NCBI RefSeq assembly: GCF_025024155.1
Contig: NW_026251745.1
Location: 124,001 to 188,000 of the forward strand
Length of the DNA stretch: 64,000 nucleotides
Origin: Gamsiella multidivaricata
Lineage: Eukaryota > Mortierellomycota > Mortierellomycetes > Mortierellales > Mortierellaceae
Direction: 5' to 3'
In this document: in pieces, positions 28,962 through 39,943 of the stretch
Layout: each line of letters starts with the position of its first letter
Numbering within the stretch: the stretch's first letter is position 1
Program-made: the position numbers and the translations under genes
Notes under the pieces: generated by a model
What the model was told of the DNA's origin: nothing
The model's database searches: none
What the model saw: the letters and a program-made list of their open reading frames with translations, nothing else

Positions 28962-31224
28962 TCAACTCCCAGATCCACTTCCGCCCATATCACCATCACC
29001 ACCGTTGTCGCGGACGTGGTCTTGATCCTGAGAAATGGGCGTTCCTTCCTGAGCTTTGTTTTCTTCCGAATCTAGACCTAATTCAATAAACCCTCCTCTC
29101 CGTGGCCACTCTATCGAATGTTGTGTTATATTCCGATCGCCTTGTCGCATATCTGACTGAATGGGTGTCAAAGATGGAGAAGCACTCTGTGCAGCTTCGA
29201 TCGTGACAACGCTCAACACCCCGCGCTTGGCAGTACTACTGCTGCTACTGTCGCTCCTAACACTAATTCCTCCATTCCGTAGCACTTGACCTTGTCGTCG
29301 CTGTCTCTGGTGTTGCTCTCGCTGTAGTTCCTTCTGGTGCTGCAGTCGCCTAATCTGTCTCGCACTGCTCAGCCAGCTCATATTCGCTTCGGAATTAGTA
29401 AGGCTGACATTAACAGCGCTCACACTTGACCCCGGTTCCAACTGCACAGGATCCTGCGTGGCACTCTCGAACGACTCGGAAGAGGAGCTCTCGCCGGCAC
29501 CATGTGAGGACATGGATTTGCTTACGGATGTTGGCTCAATGGCTCCATTTGCTGTCGCTGCTGGAGTTACGGCCCCTTGTCCCAAGTTGATACCAGATAC
29601 TAGAGAATGCCCAAAATCCAGCATGGATACAACATGAGGGACAGGGCCGGTATAGGGCACATCCTTGTTCCGTAAACGCGGCGAGATCATGACGGGACGG
29701 GGTTGAAACAACGGGAGCGGGTGTTGCCTCTTCTGCTGCTGCTGGTGATTTCGTGGCCCATGAGAAATCGGTCTCTGTACCTGTTCAAGCCTCGAATCAA
29801 TAGTTCCCATAGCAAGGTATCCAGGCCTGTGCAAGGTCGAATTACTATTGGTTCGACCAAAGAGCGCCGTTCCTGCTGTTGCATCTTGCGTGGAAAAATT
29901 CCTATGCGGCCTCCGTACCCCACTTGACTGCTGGTACATCTCATCCGACGACCTGTATCGCCGTGGACGTTGTACCGGAAGTGGTGATTCAATTACCTCG
30001 TATGTGGCTGCTGCACCTATATCGCTTGCATGTATTCCACCACCACTACCATCGCCACTTCGAAAACCCACTTCCACAATCTCGTCTTGGCGTGAATTCA
30101 CATTCGCGGCAGTATTTGGCCTCGTTGCGAGAATGACACTTGAAGGAGGTGCATTCGTATCGGACCGTCTCCAAGCGCCTGCTAGGCGCTTAATCCAGCT
30201 TTCCGCCAACCTCATCTCATTCTTCTGACGCCTCGCCCTTTTCTGCTTCCCGATCCCTTGGTCAGGATTTTCCAGTCGTCCTGGTGCTGAGAGAGAAGCT
30301 TCTTCACGTCGATAATCGCATTGGGATTCCCTGATCCCAGGTATTGCTGGTATTGTAATTGCAGTGACTGTAGAATGTGGACTGGAACATTGTGCTGCTT
30401 CCAGGACCGATTGTGCGCGGGACGCATTGGCATAGTTGATGGCCTGTGTACACCGATCGGCATGATCAATCACCCAATACTGGCCCTGCCGAATCATTCG
30501 GATATTACTGCAAAAGTGTAAACGGATAAATGGAGCGACAGGGCATGTTATACCGATCTAAACAAAGTCCACCAAAAAAAAAAAAAAAAAAAAAAAAAAG
30601 AATTAGCCAGTAGAGAACAGAACAATAAAGGTGATGGGAGGTGCGACCCCATGGACATATGCTGATAAACAACAGCAAGAGCATACAAATAAATCGACAA
30701 CCAAGCATCTGCGCATGGATCGGCAAAGTGTCTTGCTGTTCATTTTTCGAATCCTTAGTTTCGAAAGCGGAAGCGCGACCATGAAGTAGGACAAAATCCA
30801 GCAAATCAAGAGTCCAACCCCTGGAATGAAGCCTAACATTAAGCAATGCGCAAAATTTAAAATTAAAAGGCGTCAAACAAACGCACAGCATAAAATGAAT
30901 GTCATTTCTAGTCCATTTTCGTCGCTCACACTCACTCAAAAAGAATGATATGCCGAGGTGCTGAACAGCCCCTCGGATACCGTCTTCAGATAAATCTTTC
31001 CTCGTCAATGGCCTATCCAACTCGCGTGTCCCATCGAGAAGCACGGCCCAGTTCTGAGCGCGTTGAAACAACTGTCCATTAATCCGCATATCCTCCTCGT
31101 TGATGTCAGGGACCCCTATCTCATACATTTCAACGGCTTCAGAGTGCACAGTGGGCAATCTCTCGATCGATGAGGACCGGGAGAGGTAAATGGAGTCATT
31201 AAAATATGTTGGATCGTACTGCAT
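28962..31224 (-). CDS. DUF4112-family membrane protein with a long disordered tail
   Basis: Three exons (31224-30936, 30832-30687, 30557-28962) give 676 residues and are frame-consistent. Residues about 65-165 match the DUF4112 pattern: a LLDGTRELDRPL lead-in, SFIPGVGLLICWILSYFMV, then VVDLFIGITCPVAPFIRL and a SNIRMIRQGQ close. The two hydrophobic segments probably insert in a membrane. The last 480 residues are disordered and rich in Ser, Gln and Arg, as in other fungal members with regulatory tails. The molecular role of DUF4112 is not established. The intron before exon 3 carries an unusually long T tract (about 25, near 30573-30598). Confidence 0.82.
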
Positions 31225-31638
31225 TCTTAAACGGTGTTGTGTGGAGCCGTGTTAAGAGATATCTATGAAGTGTGCAAGTGGTTTTAAGTAGAATGGTGTT
31301 GTAGAGGTGTGGATTGAGGTTTTTGAAGGAAGAGAGGCAGGGAGTGAAAAGCTATGTTTGAGAAGAGGAGAAGAGAGGATGCAAAAGCATTGAGGACTCC
31401 CTAGAGAGGAATGTTTATATATTACCATCGCACCACATCATGGAAAAAGAAAAAGTGAATATAACGGCTTTGTTCAAGATGCGGCAGCTTTTAAAAGGCT
31501 CTGAGGCTACCTATTTGCTGAGGAATAGACCATGATCTCCATTCAAAGAAACCCCTGTGTCTTTGTGGATATCGAATTTGTTTCGTCCGCAAACGCTTCT
31601 ATTGTCTATTGAATGCTTCGATGCCTTGCCCTGCTGTT
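31225..31638. other. Intergenic region upstream of the DUF4112 gene
   Basis: About 410 bp between two minus-strand genes. AT-rich TATATATT near 31416-31424 may be the DUF4112 gene's TATA region. Nothing else was seen. Confidence 0.45.
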
Positions 31639-33301
31639 CTAAACAGCCTCTTTCTCCATCATAGCTTGCGCAGGTTCACTAGGGGCTGGAGTCATAGGTG
31701 TTTCCGAAGTAGATGCACTGATCTTTACTGCTGACTCTTCTCCTGTGGCACTAACTGCAGTATTTGCTTCAGAGATGCCGTCTACTCCCTCTGTTTTCCC
31801 TTTCTTGCTCTGCAGTCGCCTTCCAGCAGACGGTCTGAATCCTGTTCTCTCCCGAACAACAACCAACGGCTCGTACCACCCCCGTGTCAATCCACCCTTC
31901 TCTCGATCTGCAGTGTTAAATGGTGGCTTGAGAGATCCCTTGAAGTATTGCACCACCATCTCCTGGAACCGTCTCCGTCGTTGCGCCTCGATAGGATCCA
32001 CGATCTCTTCTCCTGGAGTGCCGTCCTCCTTTTGCGCATATGCCGGCGTGACTTGTCGAAACTCGTACAAGTCGTTATCGGCGTCATCAATTTCCGTGTC
32101 TTGACTCTCGCCAGCACCAAAGGCCCTGCTGTCCGATGCCTCTTCCGAAGCTTCGTCCCCAGTCGTGATGGCACCTGAAGTAACTGCTGCCGCTCCAATG
32201 CCCTCGTGTTTTTTCAGCAGATAACAGAACCAACGATGTCCAATCTGAACATGCGTGACCTCGTCCTGGTGAATCTTTTGCAGCATCCTTGCAGAATCCG
32301 TATCGCCACTTCGATCGAAACGAGCGATCGTTGCCGGGTTAACATCCAGTCCTCGAGATTCGATCGTCATATGCACGACGGCCATACGTGCGAGAGCCGA
32401 GCGAGCAGTGTCTGTACAAGAGTCCCAGATCGAGGCATGGACAGGTAGGTCCCCATAATGCGCTCCCTGTGACTCTAACCGCTCGTTCAGCCATTTAAAG
32501 TGCTAGTTCGAGTAATCGAAGGCGTTTCCCGTCAATGATCTGAATTCTCCAGCTGCTCTTTGACTACAAAACATATTTTTTCCTTGAACATACCTTAGAT
32601 TCGTCACAAGCCATTTGCATAAAATCGTCAAAGAACCTATTTGGCATCAGAAACTCCTTCTCCTGTTCGTTTTCGGGCCGATCCTTGAGAGTTGTGCCAG
32701 CAGTGGCCTGAGTGTAGTATCCGAAGCGTGCCATGTTGTCCAATGCAGTGTCGATCGCCCATTGTTCCACGTTTGCCAGGGCTGAAATTTGAAAATTTGA
32801 AAAAAGTCAGGAAATGATAGATGTGTAACCAGTTTCCTCGCACCGTTCTTCAGTTTGTCGGAAACATTAGCGGTGGTTCTGTCATACCGTGCAAGATGGC
32901 GATCCTGCTTGCTACAGGGAGAAAAAAAAACGAGCACGCCAGAGATATTGTTAGCCTTATCATTGCGATGTTTCTCGAGCTACAATGAACAAAATAGTTA
33001 CGATGCGCCGACGGAACGTACAGAGCGATCCAGCCTTGCCGACCTTGACCCCAAAGCCAGGTCGGACAAATTCGAGATTGTCAGGTCGCAACGGTATCTC
33101 TGGCGGGGTTGCACGGCCGACTTTCATCAGTGTCATGCCATTTGCGTTGTCGCTATCGCGGGCCTTGATGGTTTCCCGCCACTGCTGTCCAAGAAGAAGT
33201 GTCAAGTCGGCTTTCTCAATCGGATCGATCGTGTGCATGATGTGAACGCATCGCTCCAACAGCGAATCGCATCCATCTGGAAAGCGAATGTCCTGGCCCA
33301 T
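31639..33301 (-). CDS. DUF455 ferritin-like domain protein
   Basis: Four exons (33301-33022, 32911-32888, 32781-32594, 32502-31639) give 451 residues and are frame-consistent; exon 2 is only 24 nt. The body follows the DUF455 plan: SRIAILHGALANVEQWAID with Glu107, DESKHFKWL with Glu162 and His165 (split by the last intron), HYGDLPVHASIWDSC, and HQDEVTHVQIGHRWF with Glu245 and His248. The repeated Glu-x2-His motifs are the di-iron ligands expected in the ferritin-like fold. The substrate of the family is unknown; an oxidase or hydroxylase role is inferred. The C-terminal third is acidic and Ala/Thr-rich. Confidence 0.88.
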
Positions 33302-33521
33302 TGTGATCTATGTTGTCCTGTCGACTTCTTTTCTATGGTGCGCTTTTTTTTTTTTTTTTAGAAAGTTGTTGTCGACTGAGTTCCACATAAAAACAACATC
33401 CAGACAACAAAAATAGTCTTTATTTTAGAGACGTGCATGGACTGGGGGGAAGACAAAAGAAGGAAATAGAGGATGGTCGGGGTGTATTGAGAGAGAGGCT
33501 TTATTCTATCTTTCCTTGCTT

Positions 33522-33703
33522 TTACATCTCATCCATGGCGCGGAGGGTCTCCTCGAGCTCGTGCTTGGCCTTGTCGTGCTTATCGGTCATATCATCAAGC
33601 TTGCTAATCAACGACTCGTGCTCCTTCTCCAACGTCCTAACCTTGCGCGAAAGATCCTCTGTCTTCAACTCGATCTCGCGAAGCCTACGGAGAGAGAGAG
33701 AGA

Positions 33704-33740
<37 letters not shown>

Positions 33741-34679
33741 AAAAGACAATGGTCATTAGATGGTGGTCGTTGAGTCGCCCGAGCAAAACGACAATCCGGG
33801 ACGATACAATTGACAGGACAGCATAAATCAAAAGCATCTGCCTGTTTTTTCATGTCGGCCTCTCCATGTCCATCTGTTTATAGTGCTCTTTCCATCGGTC
33901 ATTTTTCATAGCTTCAATAAAATTGAGCAGAAGCAAGATGAAGCGTTCCAGAAAGTCGCTTTGGACCAGTCCCGTTCCTGAATCTCGTCCCATCCTCAGT
34001 CCTGCGTTCAGAACAAAATGAATTTCAAAACTTACTTGTTCTTATCATCGCTGCTGCCAGTCTCGGCGCTCTCAAGTTGGGACTCAAGGAGGACAACGCG
34101 TTCATGGAGCGAATGGGTCTCCTCCTCCTTGGTAGCAATATCAGCCCGAATAGCAGCAAGCTCGCGTTCAGCCTTCTCGGCGCGCTCCTTGGCCGCCTCA
34201 GCCTCATTACGGATGGTTTCGAGTTTCTAGGATTGGCGCAGTCAATAATGCACACAAGGTTGTGTCAGTCTCCGATAGGATAACAAATAATATTCTCGGC
34301 AACTCATGGAACAAAGAGTTGAGGATAAGCGTCATGCATGCGATAAAACACGCGTCCCATGGTCTATGTGCTGTAAACATGAGGGTTGCTGCTGTCCAAT
34401 ACTGTCAAATGGTCATCAAGGCACCAATGGCGAGGAGAGAGGAATGTGTCATCCTGTTGCCGCAGTTGCGGGCTGTCCTGACTGTTTAGTTCAATACATC
34501 AGCAACAGAAAAGAAGTATTCCTGGGGGGCCAGTTGGGGACATCCAGTCGCGACGATAAGGCCGACGTTCCTGCACAGACGTAAAAGAGACGGACGAACT
34601 ACTGCCGGCACAAATGCTTCAGATGCTGCCATGTCGAGTGAATATGAATTAGGGATCCTACCTTTTTGAAGGCGTCCAT
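33522..34679 (-). CDS. Short tropomyosin-like coiled-coil protein
   Basis: Three exons (34679-34662 coding MDAFKK, 34226-34036, 33684-33522) give 123 residues and are frame-consistent. The whole chain is a charged heptad coiled coil (IRNEAEAAKERAEKAERELA; SRKVRTLEKEHESLISKLD), ending LRAMDEM like fungal tropomyosins that stabilise formin-made actin cables. It is shorter than the usual 160-199 residues, with a non-heptad linker TGSSDDKN at the exon 2-3 join. A skipped exon in the 350-bp intron is possible, though I found no frame-compatible one. The intron's pyrimidine tract is a (CT)n microsatellite. Confidence 0.78.
33690..33738. repeat. (AG)n microsatellite next to a splice acceptor
   Basis: About 49 bp of almost pure AG on the plus strand, or (CT)n on the coding strand, ending a few bases before the acceptor of tropomyosin exon 3. 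Confidence 0.95.
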
Positions 34680-35208
34680 TATGATTTCGTTGCGTTTGGG
34701 AGTGAGGGTGAAGGTGCGTGTGTGTGTGTGAGTGTGTGAAAAAAGATGATGAGGTGATGAGCCGTGGAGGTTCTTTTTTATTCGTTGGATGTGACCCATC
34801 TATTTCGAACGGCGCGTTAGCCTCCACCTTGTGCAGGTTCAGGAACGCGTACACAGTACGCTTGGATGCATTTTTTTTTTTTTTTTTTGTCGGTTGAACG
34901 CGCGCTTCCTCTATTCGGCGCCGCATACTATCCGACTCAGCCATCTTTGATTCTCAAGGCCATAAAAGTGCGTATTCTTGCTACATTCATGATCGCTTCA
35001 CTCATAGACATTATTTCAGAAACGCTACAATACCAGAAAAATTGAATTCAGGTTTATGTTTTATTCGTCTACAAAAAGAGAGGGAGCCGTTCTCTTTTTA
35101 AATTGGTTCAGTTGAAGGTATATACAGACATGGCTTGATTGTTTTTGATGGTCTTGGAATGGAACCACGAAAATGATAGGAAGATCGAGTGCTGGATCCC
35201 TTTTCTTT
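34680..35208. other. Intergenic region upstream of the tropomyosin-like gene
   Basis: It contains a (TG)n stretch at about 34715-34740 and a T18 tract near 34870-34888. A short minus ORF starting at 34944 runs through the poly-A complement and is not supported. Confidence 0.5.
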
Positions 35209-36464
35209 TTAGTCGGCGCGCCAGAGAGAGTGAGCCTCGGTGGGCTCCCATGTTGGGTTGGACTGATGGCCCTGGAGACAGACGTACTTGCGTCCGTGGT
35301 ACTCGACCTTGTCCCCGGGGGAATAGTTACCGACAGGGTCCCATTCGCGAGCGCAATGGCTCTTTTTCTTGTGGTCATCATGGCACCCATGCTTATCATG
35401 CTTATCATGGTTGTCGTGTTTGTTGCTATCATGGCACCCCTCGTGGCGCGCATCCGAGTGGCATGACGTGGATTTGTGGCTCTCGTGCGAGGTGTTCTGA
35501 TGCTGCTGTCGTTCGCGCTCAATTCGTGCCTGCTCCTCCGACTTGGTCCTCTCGAACGTCGCTCTCTCCTCCTCCAGGTGCTTCTTCTCGTTCTGGAATC
35601 TCTCCTGCTCCAACTGCTGCTGGCGTGCAGCCTCCTTCCTTTCCTCTTCCTTCCTCTTATCATCCCCGATCACCTTGTTGGCCAAGAAGCCTGCGCCTAG
35701 GGCAAGGAGACCGCCTGCGACGGCCATACCGGCATCAGCGGCCGTCTCTCTGTTCTTAATAGACTTGATGCGCTTATGGTGCGCTTCCAGCATATACGAC
35801 TGGCCCTTGACAGGCGTTGGAGACTGGCCTACGGACTCAGTGTTCTGGCCAGGAACGTTGTGAACAGTCAAAGTCAGGTTGATCTGACCATTCTGCTTTC
35901 CATCCGCGGTGTAGACGTCAAAGATGCCGTTCATGGTTCCACCTGGCGCGTGAACAACCTGATTAATCGGGATCGCTGCGAAGGCAATGATGGCATCGGC
36001 AGTGGTTTCTTCGTCCATGATTTCGATGTAAAGATCAGGCTGGCCATTCAAGGGCACATTGAATGACTGATTCCAGACGGGGTTCTTGCCAGCATTCTTG
36101 TGAACAAAGGTCTTCTGGAACGACTTGAGGTCGGTGATGTCGAGCGTGAAGCGGAGGTAAGGATCCTGCTTGCCGAATGTCTATGTATATCAAAGTATTG
36201 CAAGATTGGATCCGTGAGTCAGTAAAAATATCGCTATGATTATTTTAACAGCTCAATGCAAAGAGAGGGCGAAAGTACCTCGACATCCTTCAGATTGCTA
36301 GCACCGTGGGCGGCGACCGACAGGGTAGGTGAGCCCTGGACAGAATGCGTGCTTTGCGAATATCCCTGGGTGACACTGACACCATGAACAGATCCCTCAG
36401 AGGTAATAGTGGCTGAGGTGCGGGTGGTTTGCGAGGACTGGGAAGTGTGCTGGCTGAGCATCAT
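35209..36464 (-). CDS. C2-domain protein with C-terminal chitin-binding module (CBM5/12)
   Basis: Two exons (36464-36279, 36180-35209) give 385 residues and are frame-consistent. Residues about 45-165 form a C2 domain (SPTLSVAAHGASNLKDVE, then GKQDPYLRF, KNPVWNQSF, LYIEIMDEET), a fold that binds lipid, often with calcium. A Gly/Ala hydrophobic stretch at about 210-233 could cross or dip into a membrane. A Glu/Arg/Gln coiled coil follows, then a His/Asp/Lys-rich segment (KHDNHDKHDKHG) likely to bind metal. Residues about 340-385 are a CBM5/12-type chitin-binding module with the aromatic motifs REWDP, YSPGDKVEYHGRKYVC and PTWEP. No signal peptide is visible. The combination suggests a membrane-to-cell-wall link, which is an inference. 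Confidence 0.88.
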
Positions 36465-37671
36465 GTTAGGAAGAGCGTCGAAGTAGGAGCCGGATACAAA
36501 GATGTGGAAGAGTGTGTTTTTTCTGAAGTGCTTGGTAGGACCGAGGTTAGATTGAAGAGTTGTACTGCGGGTGGAAAAAAGATGAAATGCCTCGAGGGTA
36601 TTTATACCATGAAGAAGGGCATCAACGGCTATGGCAGAGCGAGGAAAAGTTAGACAGCCTCATCGCGATTGGTGCTGCTGTAGCTTGGTGTCAAGGAGAG
36701 ATAGAATGGATTGCGATAATTATGCTACGCTAGGAATAGAAAAGGGAGGCAGACCTTGCCCAGGGGGAGGAAGAACTTCGATCCATGTCCGATGCATTTG
36801 AATGCCCCTTCATCCAAGTGCGTAGAAAATTTATGACGAGCATTGCCAGTGCATCTTCAGAAAGGAAAAAATAGCACCCTTGTCACACGCAAACCCAAAT
36901 CCAATGCAACTCATGCCCCTCCTCGCTCAAGGACTTGATCCTGCGTGTAGCATGAGCATGACTGTCCGTCGCCCTTTGCTTGGTTTGATTGTCTAAGCAA
37001 TGCAGGGCTAGAAGAGGCAGATAAAACCAGCAGCACATTAGTACATTCGTGCATAGGAAAATAGATGTTGCGCACCCCAAGGTCAGCGAGGTCCCGGTCC
37101 CTTATCAGAAATCATATTCTTTACACCAATGGAAATTATCCCCTGTTCATCTTAGGTGCGAAACCAATATATCACAGCCCTACTGACCCCATACTGTCCT
37201 CAAAAACAGATACCCGAACCAAATCCACAATGCCTGCCTCCTCAGACCCACCTGCTCCGTTACCTCTTGCGCATCCCCAATTTTTTATTTTTCATTCTAT
37301 AACTGTTGTGCCGTTGCAGTTCAGCTCACTCAAGTACCAAAGGGCCCCCCTACTGGCGTTTCGATGTGACCAATGTAGGTGAAAAAAGGTGTGGATCGGA
37401 ATCTATTTTTTTCATACAAACCTGTCCAATGGTATAGTATGCGCGCTTAATGAAAATGCCAACACATCAATAGCAGGATTTATGACCAGCCGCAGTTTCT
37501 CTCGCTTAGCCATGCGTAGGTGGTACTCAGTAATTAATCGTTTACAAACAAAGACGCGGGCGAGGCCCTGTGTTGTATAATCAACACAAGCCGCGCTTAT
37601 GCGCATATCCAGGTGCGCGTTCAACACACCTCTCTCTCCTCTTCGGCTTTATTCCATGTTCCCATTGCTCC
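36465..37671. other. Intergenic region upstream of the C2/CBM gene
   Basis: About 1.2 kb with the TATA box noted above. The far end is the 3' side of TYR1. Short ORFs show no domain. No gene is supported. Confidence 0.5.
36599..36606 (-). promoter_or_regulatory. Probable TATA box of the C2/CBM gene
   Basis: On the minus strand the sequence reads TATAAATA about 135-140 bp before the ATG at 36464. Confidence 0.45.
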
Positions 37672-39575
37672 TTATGACTTTGCGGTCTCCGTAGTTACAG
37701 TTTTCCTGGTGATCATATCGATCATCTGCTTGCCGATCACTGCCGCCTCTCCAAAGCGATCTTTAAAGAACTGGGCCGTGTCTTCGAATCGCGCTCTGTA
37801 GCCGTCCATATTGCCCAGGGCAATGCACTCTTGCCAACCACGAGCTGACATCATGAACTCCATATCATCTTCACGGATCTCCTTGGCGTAAAGTGCAGCC
37901 TGAATAGCATCTTGAAGGTACTCTTCGTTCAAGAACAAGTACTCGGAAATACCACTATGTTGATGTGCTTTCATTGCATTAATACAGAACAAATTACATC
38001 TCTCACATTGGCATGCAACCCATCAGGAGACACGAAATGCAGGGACTTACAGCCAGAAGCGGAAGAGTGGCGTTTGACAGACCATGTGCGAATAGGGGTT
38101 CATTTTGAGTTGGTACCAACAATCAACCATCGCCAACAATGAAAGATGAGAGTTCGGCTTAATTTTTTCCTTGGGTACGCTACCAAGAGAGTACTGGTCC
38201 AGCAAATTGTCCGACAGCAAAATCTGTTCCCTGTCTCCTCGGTTACCAAACACAAAGTCGCCAGCCTAAGTCAATAAAGATAGACATGCGTTTGAATGGT
38301 CAGCAGAAAATAATGGCGGGCATACGTCCTCTGGTTACGTCCTTCGAAGCCGTCCTGCTCAGATAAAAACGTACAGCTCGAATCCTGGTGATAAACTCCT
38401 CCTCTCTCTCCTGAATCATGAGTTTGAAAAGCGCCGCCACTGATAACGAGTACTGTCGGACTTGTGCCTTGGCTGATGGGTTCAAGATCGCCAAACCCGC
38501 GTACACTATGGAATACAACGTATATTAGCACTCGTTTAAACAAAAGACGGCATGAGAACACGAATGAAATCTGTTAGTGCCTCTGATCTTACCGTGCCAC
38601 TTGTTGGAGAGAATGCGCATAGTCATGTTCACTTTGACATTCTCGATACCCCCCGTATAAGTTGGATCGAACCACTACTTGGACAGTGGACAGCATACCC
38701 ATATAATTAGTGTCCTTTCATTCAGGACCCATATCGTGCCCATTTTTTACATTTGCATGAATCGACTGCTCTTACCGGGAAGTTATTCTGATGTTTCCAT
38801 GTTGTACCCATGCTCAGGAATGCCATGTGTGTAACCGCCTGTGTATCAGCCGTAATCCTATCGTGTTCCTTGTACGACAAGTGCGCGATCTCGCTCTCAA
38901 AGCAACCCAGAATCCTCTCCACCAAGGCCAATGCCTCATCAGATCCGCGATGGTTGATAATCACGAGCGGCTGTCCACGGGATGAGACTGCGGGTCCATG
39001 CATAGAGTGGCAGGTGATAATATAGACGTCCTCAGGTAAGTGCTTTTCGAACGCCGCAATCTCTGGCGCCTTGACAGATGTCTGGCCGGCCACAATGGCA
39101 CCGACCTTTGTTGCTATTTCGACGCAACGAATAACTGTTAGTCAATTGTTATGAAAGCGTTCACCGATTGCGAATCCAGCATCAATCGAGCTCCTTACAA
39201 GGACCATAGGTAGCCACAACAGTGTCGATGAACTCTGCAGGGACAGAGTACAGGATCCAGTCACACTGCCTTGATACCAAGTGTCCATCTTTCATGACCC
39301 TGATGCCGGTGCCTTCGAATTCCTGACGCAATTGGTCGTATTTGTTCGGCATATCGCACACATTCACGCTGCAGAAGCGATCGTTGACGATAAGAGATAA
39401 TCGATTAGAGCACTGTATCTACGATTGCCTTGCACTGCCAGAAAAATAAGACGACTCACTTTTTCCATCCTGCGGCGAAGAGTTTCCGGGCATAGAGCTT
39501 GCCCATGTCACCCATGCCAATGATGCCAAGCTGGATCTTCTCCATTTCAGCGATGGTGGCCTCCTGATCCGACAT
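37672..39575 (-). CDS. TYR1: Prephenate dehydrogenase (NADP+), fungal type
   Basis: Seven exons (39575-39460, 39368-39199, 39113-38776, 38674-38593, 38505-38375, 38265-38051, 37954-37672) give 444 residues and are frame-consistent. The Rossmann motif GIIGMGDMG (17-25) binds NADP. Fungal Tyr1 landmarks include SVPAEFID, TCHSMHGP, NNFPWFDPTYTGGIENVKVNM, and SHLSLLAMVDCW. The enzyme oxidatively decarboxylates prephenate to 4-hydroxyphenylpyruvate in tyrosine synthesis. It shares a 368-bp divergent promoter with the PPxY membrane-protein gene. Confidence 0.95.
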
Positions 39576-39943
39576 TTGTGTGCGTGAAACGTTGTATGTT
39601 TGAAAACTTTAAACTTATATTGGCGAAACTCCAGATAATGGCGAATAGTTCTATCAATGGAAGCTTGAACTGCTTTCAGTTATGACGGTAGAGGTTGCGG
39701 TAAAGGATAAAGAGCCGAGGAAGAGCAGGAGGAGTTTTGAGAGACAGTAGAGCAAAGGCAAGAGAAGAAGGCGAGAAGGTTCGCGTGTCTGTACCTTTTT
39801 CTCCGAGTCAGCACCGCGAGAAGTGGGGGGCATTCCAATTGCCACCAATTGACCAATCACATGATGGAGTCTACTCGTCTGGCAGATGCCAAACGAACGT
39901 GCGTTCTGTTCTCTACATCTTTTTATTCACTCGTCCATCCCTC
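39576..39943. promoter_or_regulatory. Divergent promoter region, TYR1 and PPxY membrane-protein gene
   Basis: The two start codons face away from each other across 368 bp with no other gene. A CCAAT-type ATTGGTGG (reverse) at about 39837-39850 and CCAATCACATG near 39852-39862 are candidate factor sites (inference). Confidence 0.45.

Noticed and set aside
34486..34944. Minus-strand ORF starting MAESDSMRRR
   Set aside because: Reads through a poly-A/T run (poly-Lys) and the tropomyosin start. No splice signals link it to another exon.
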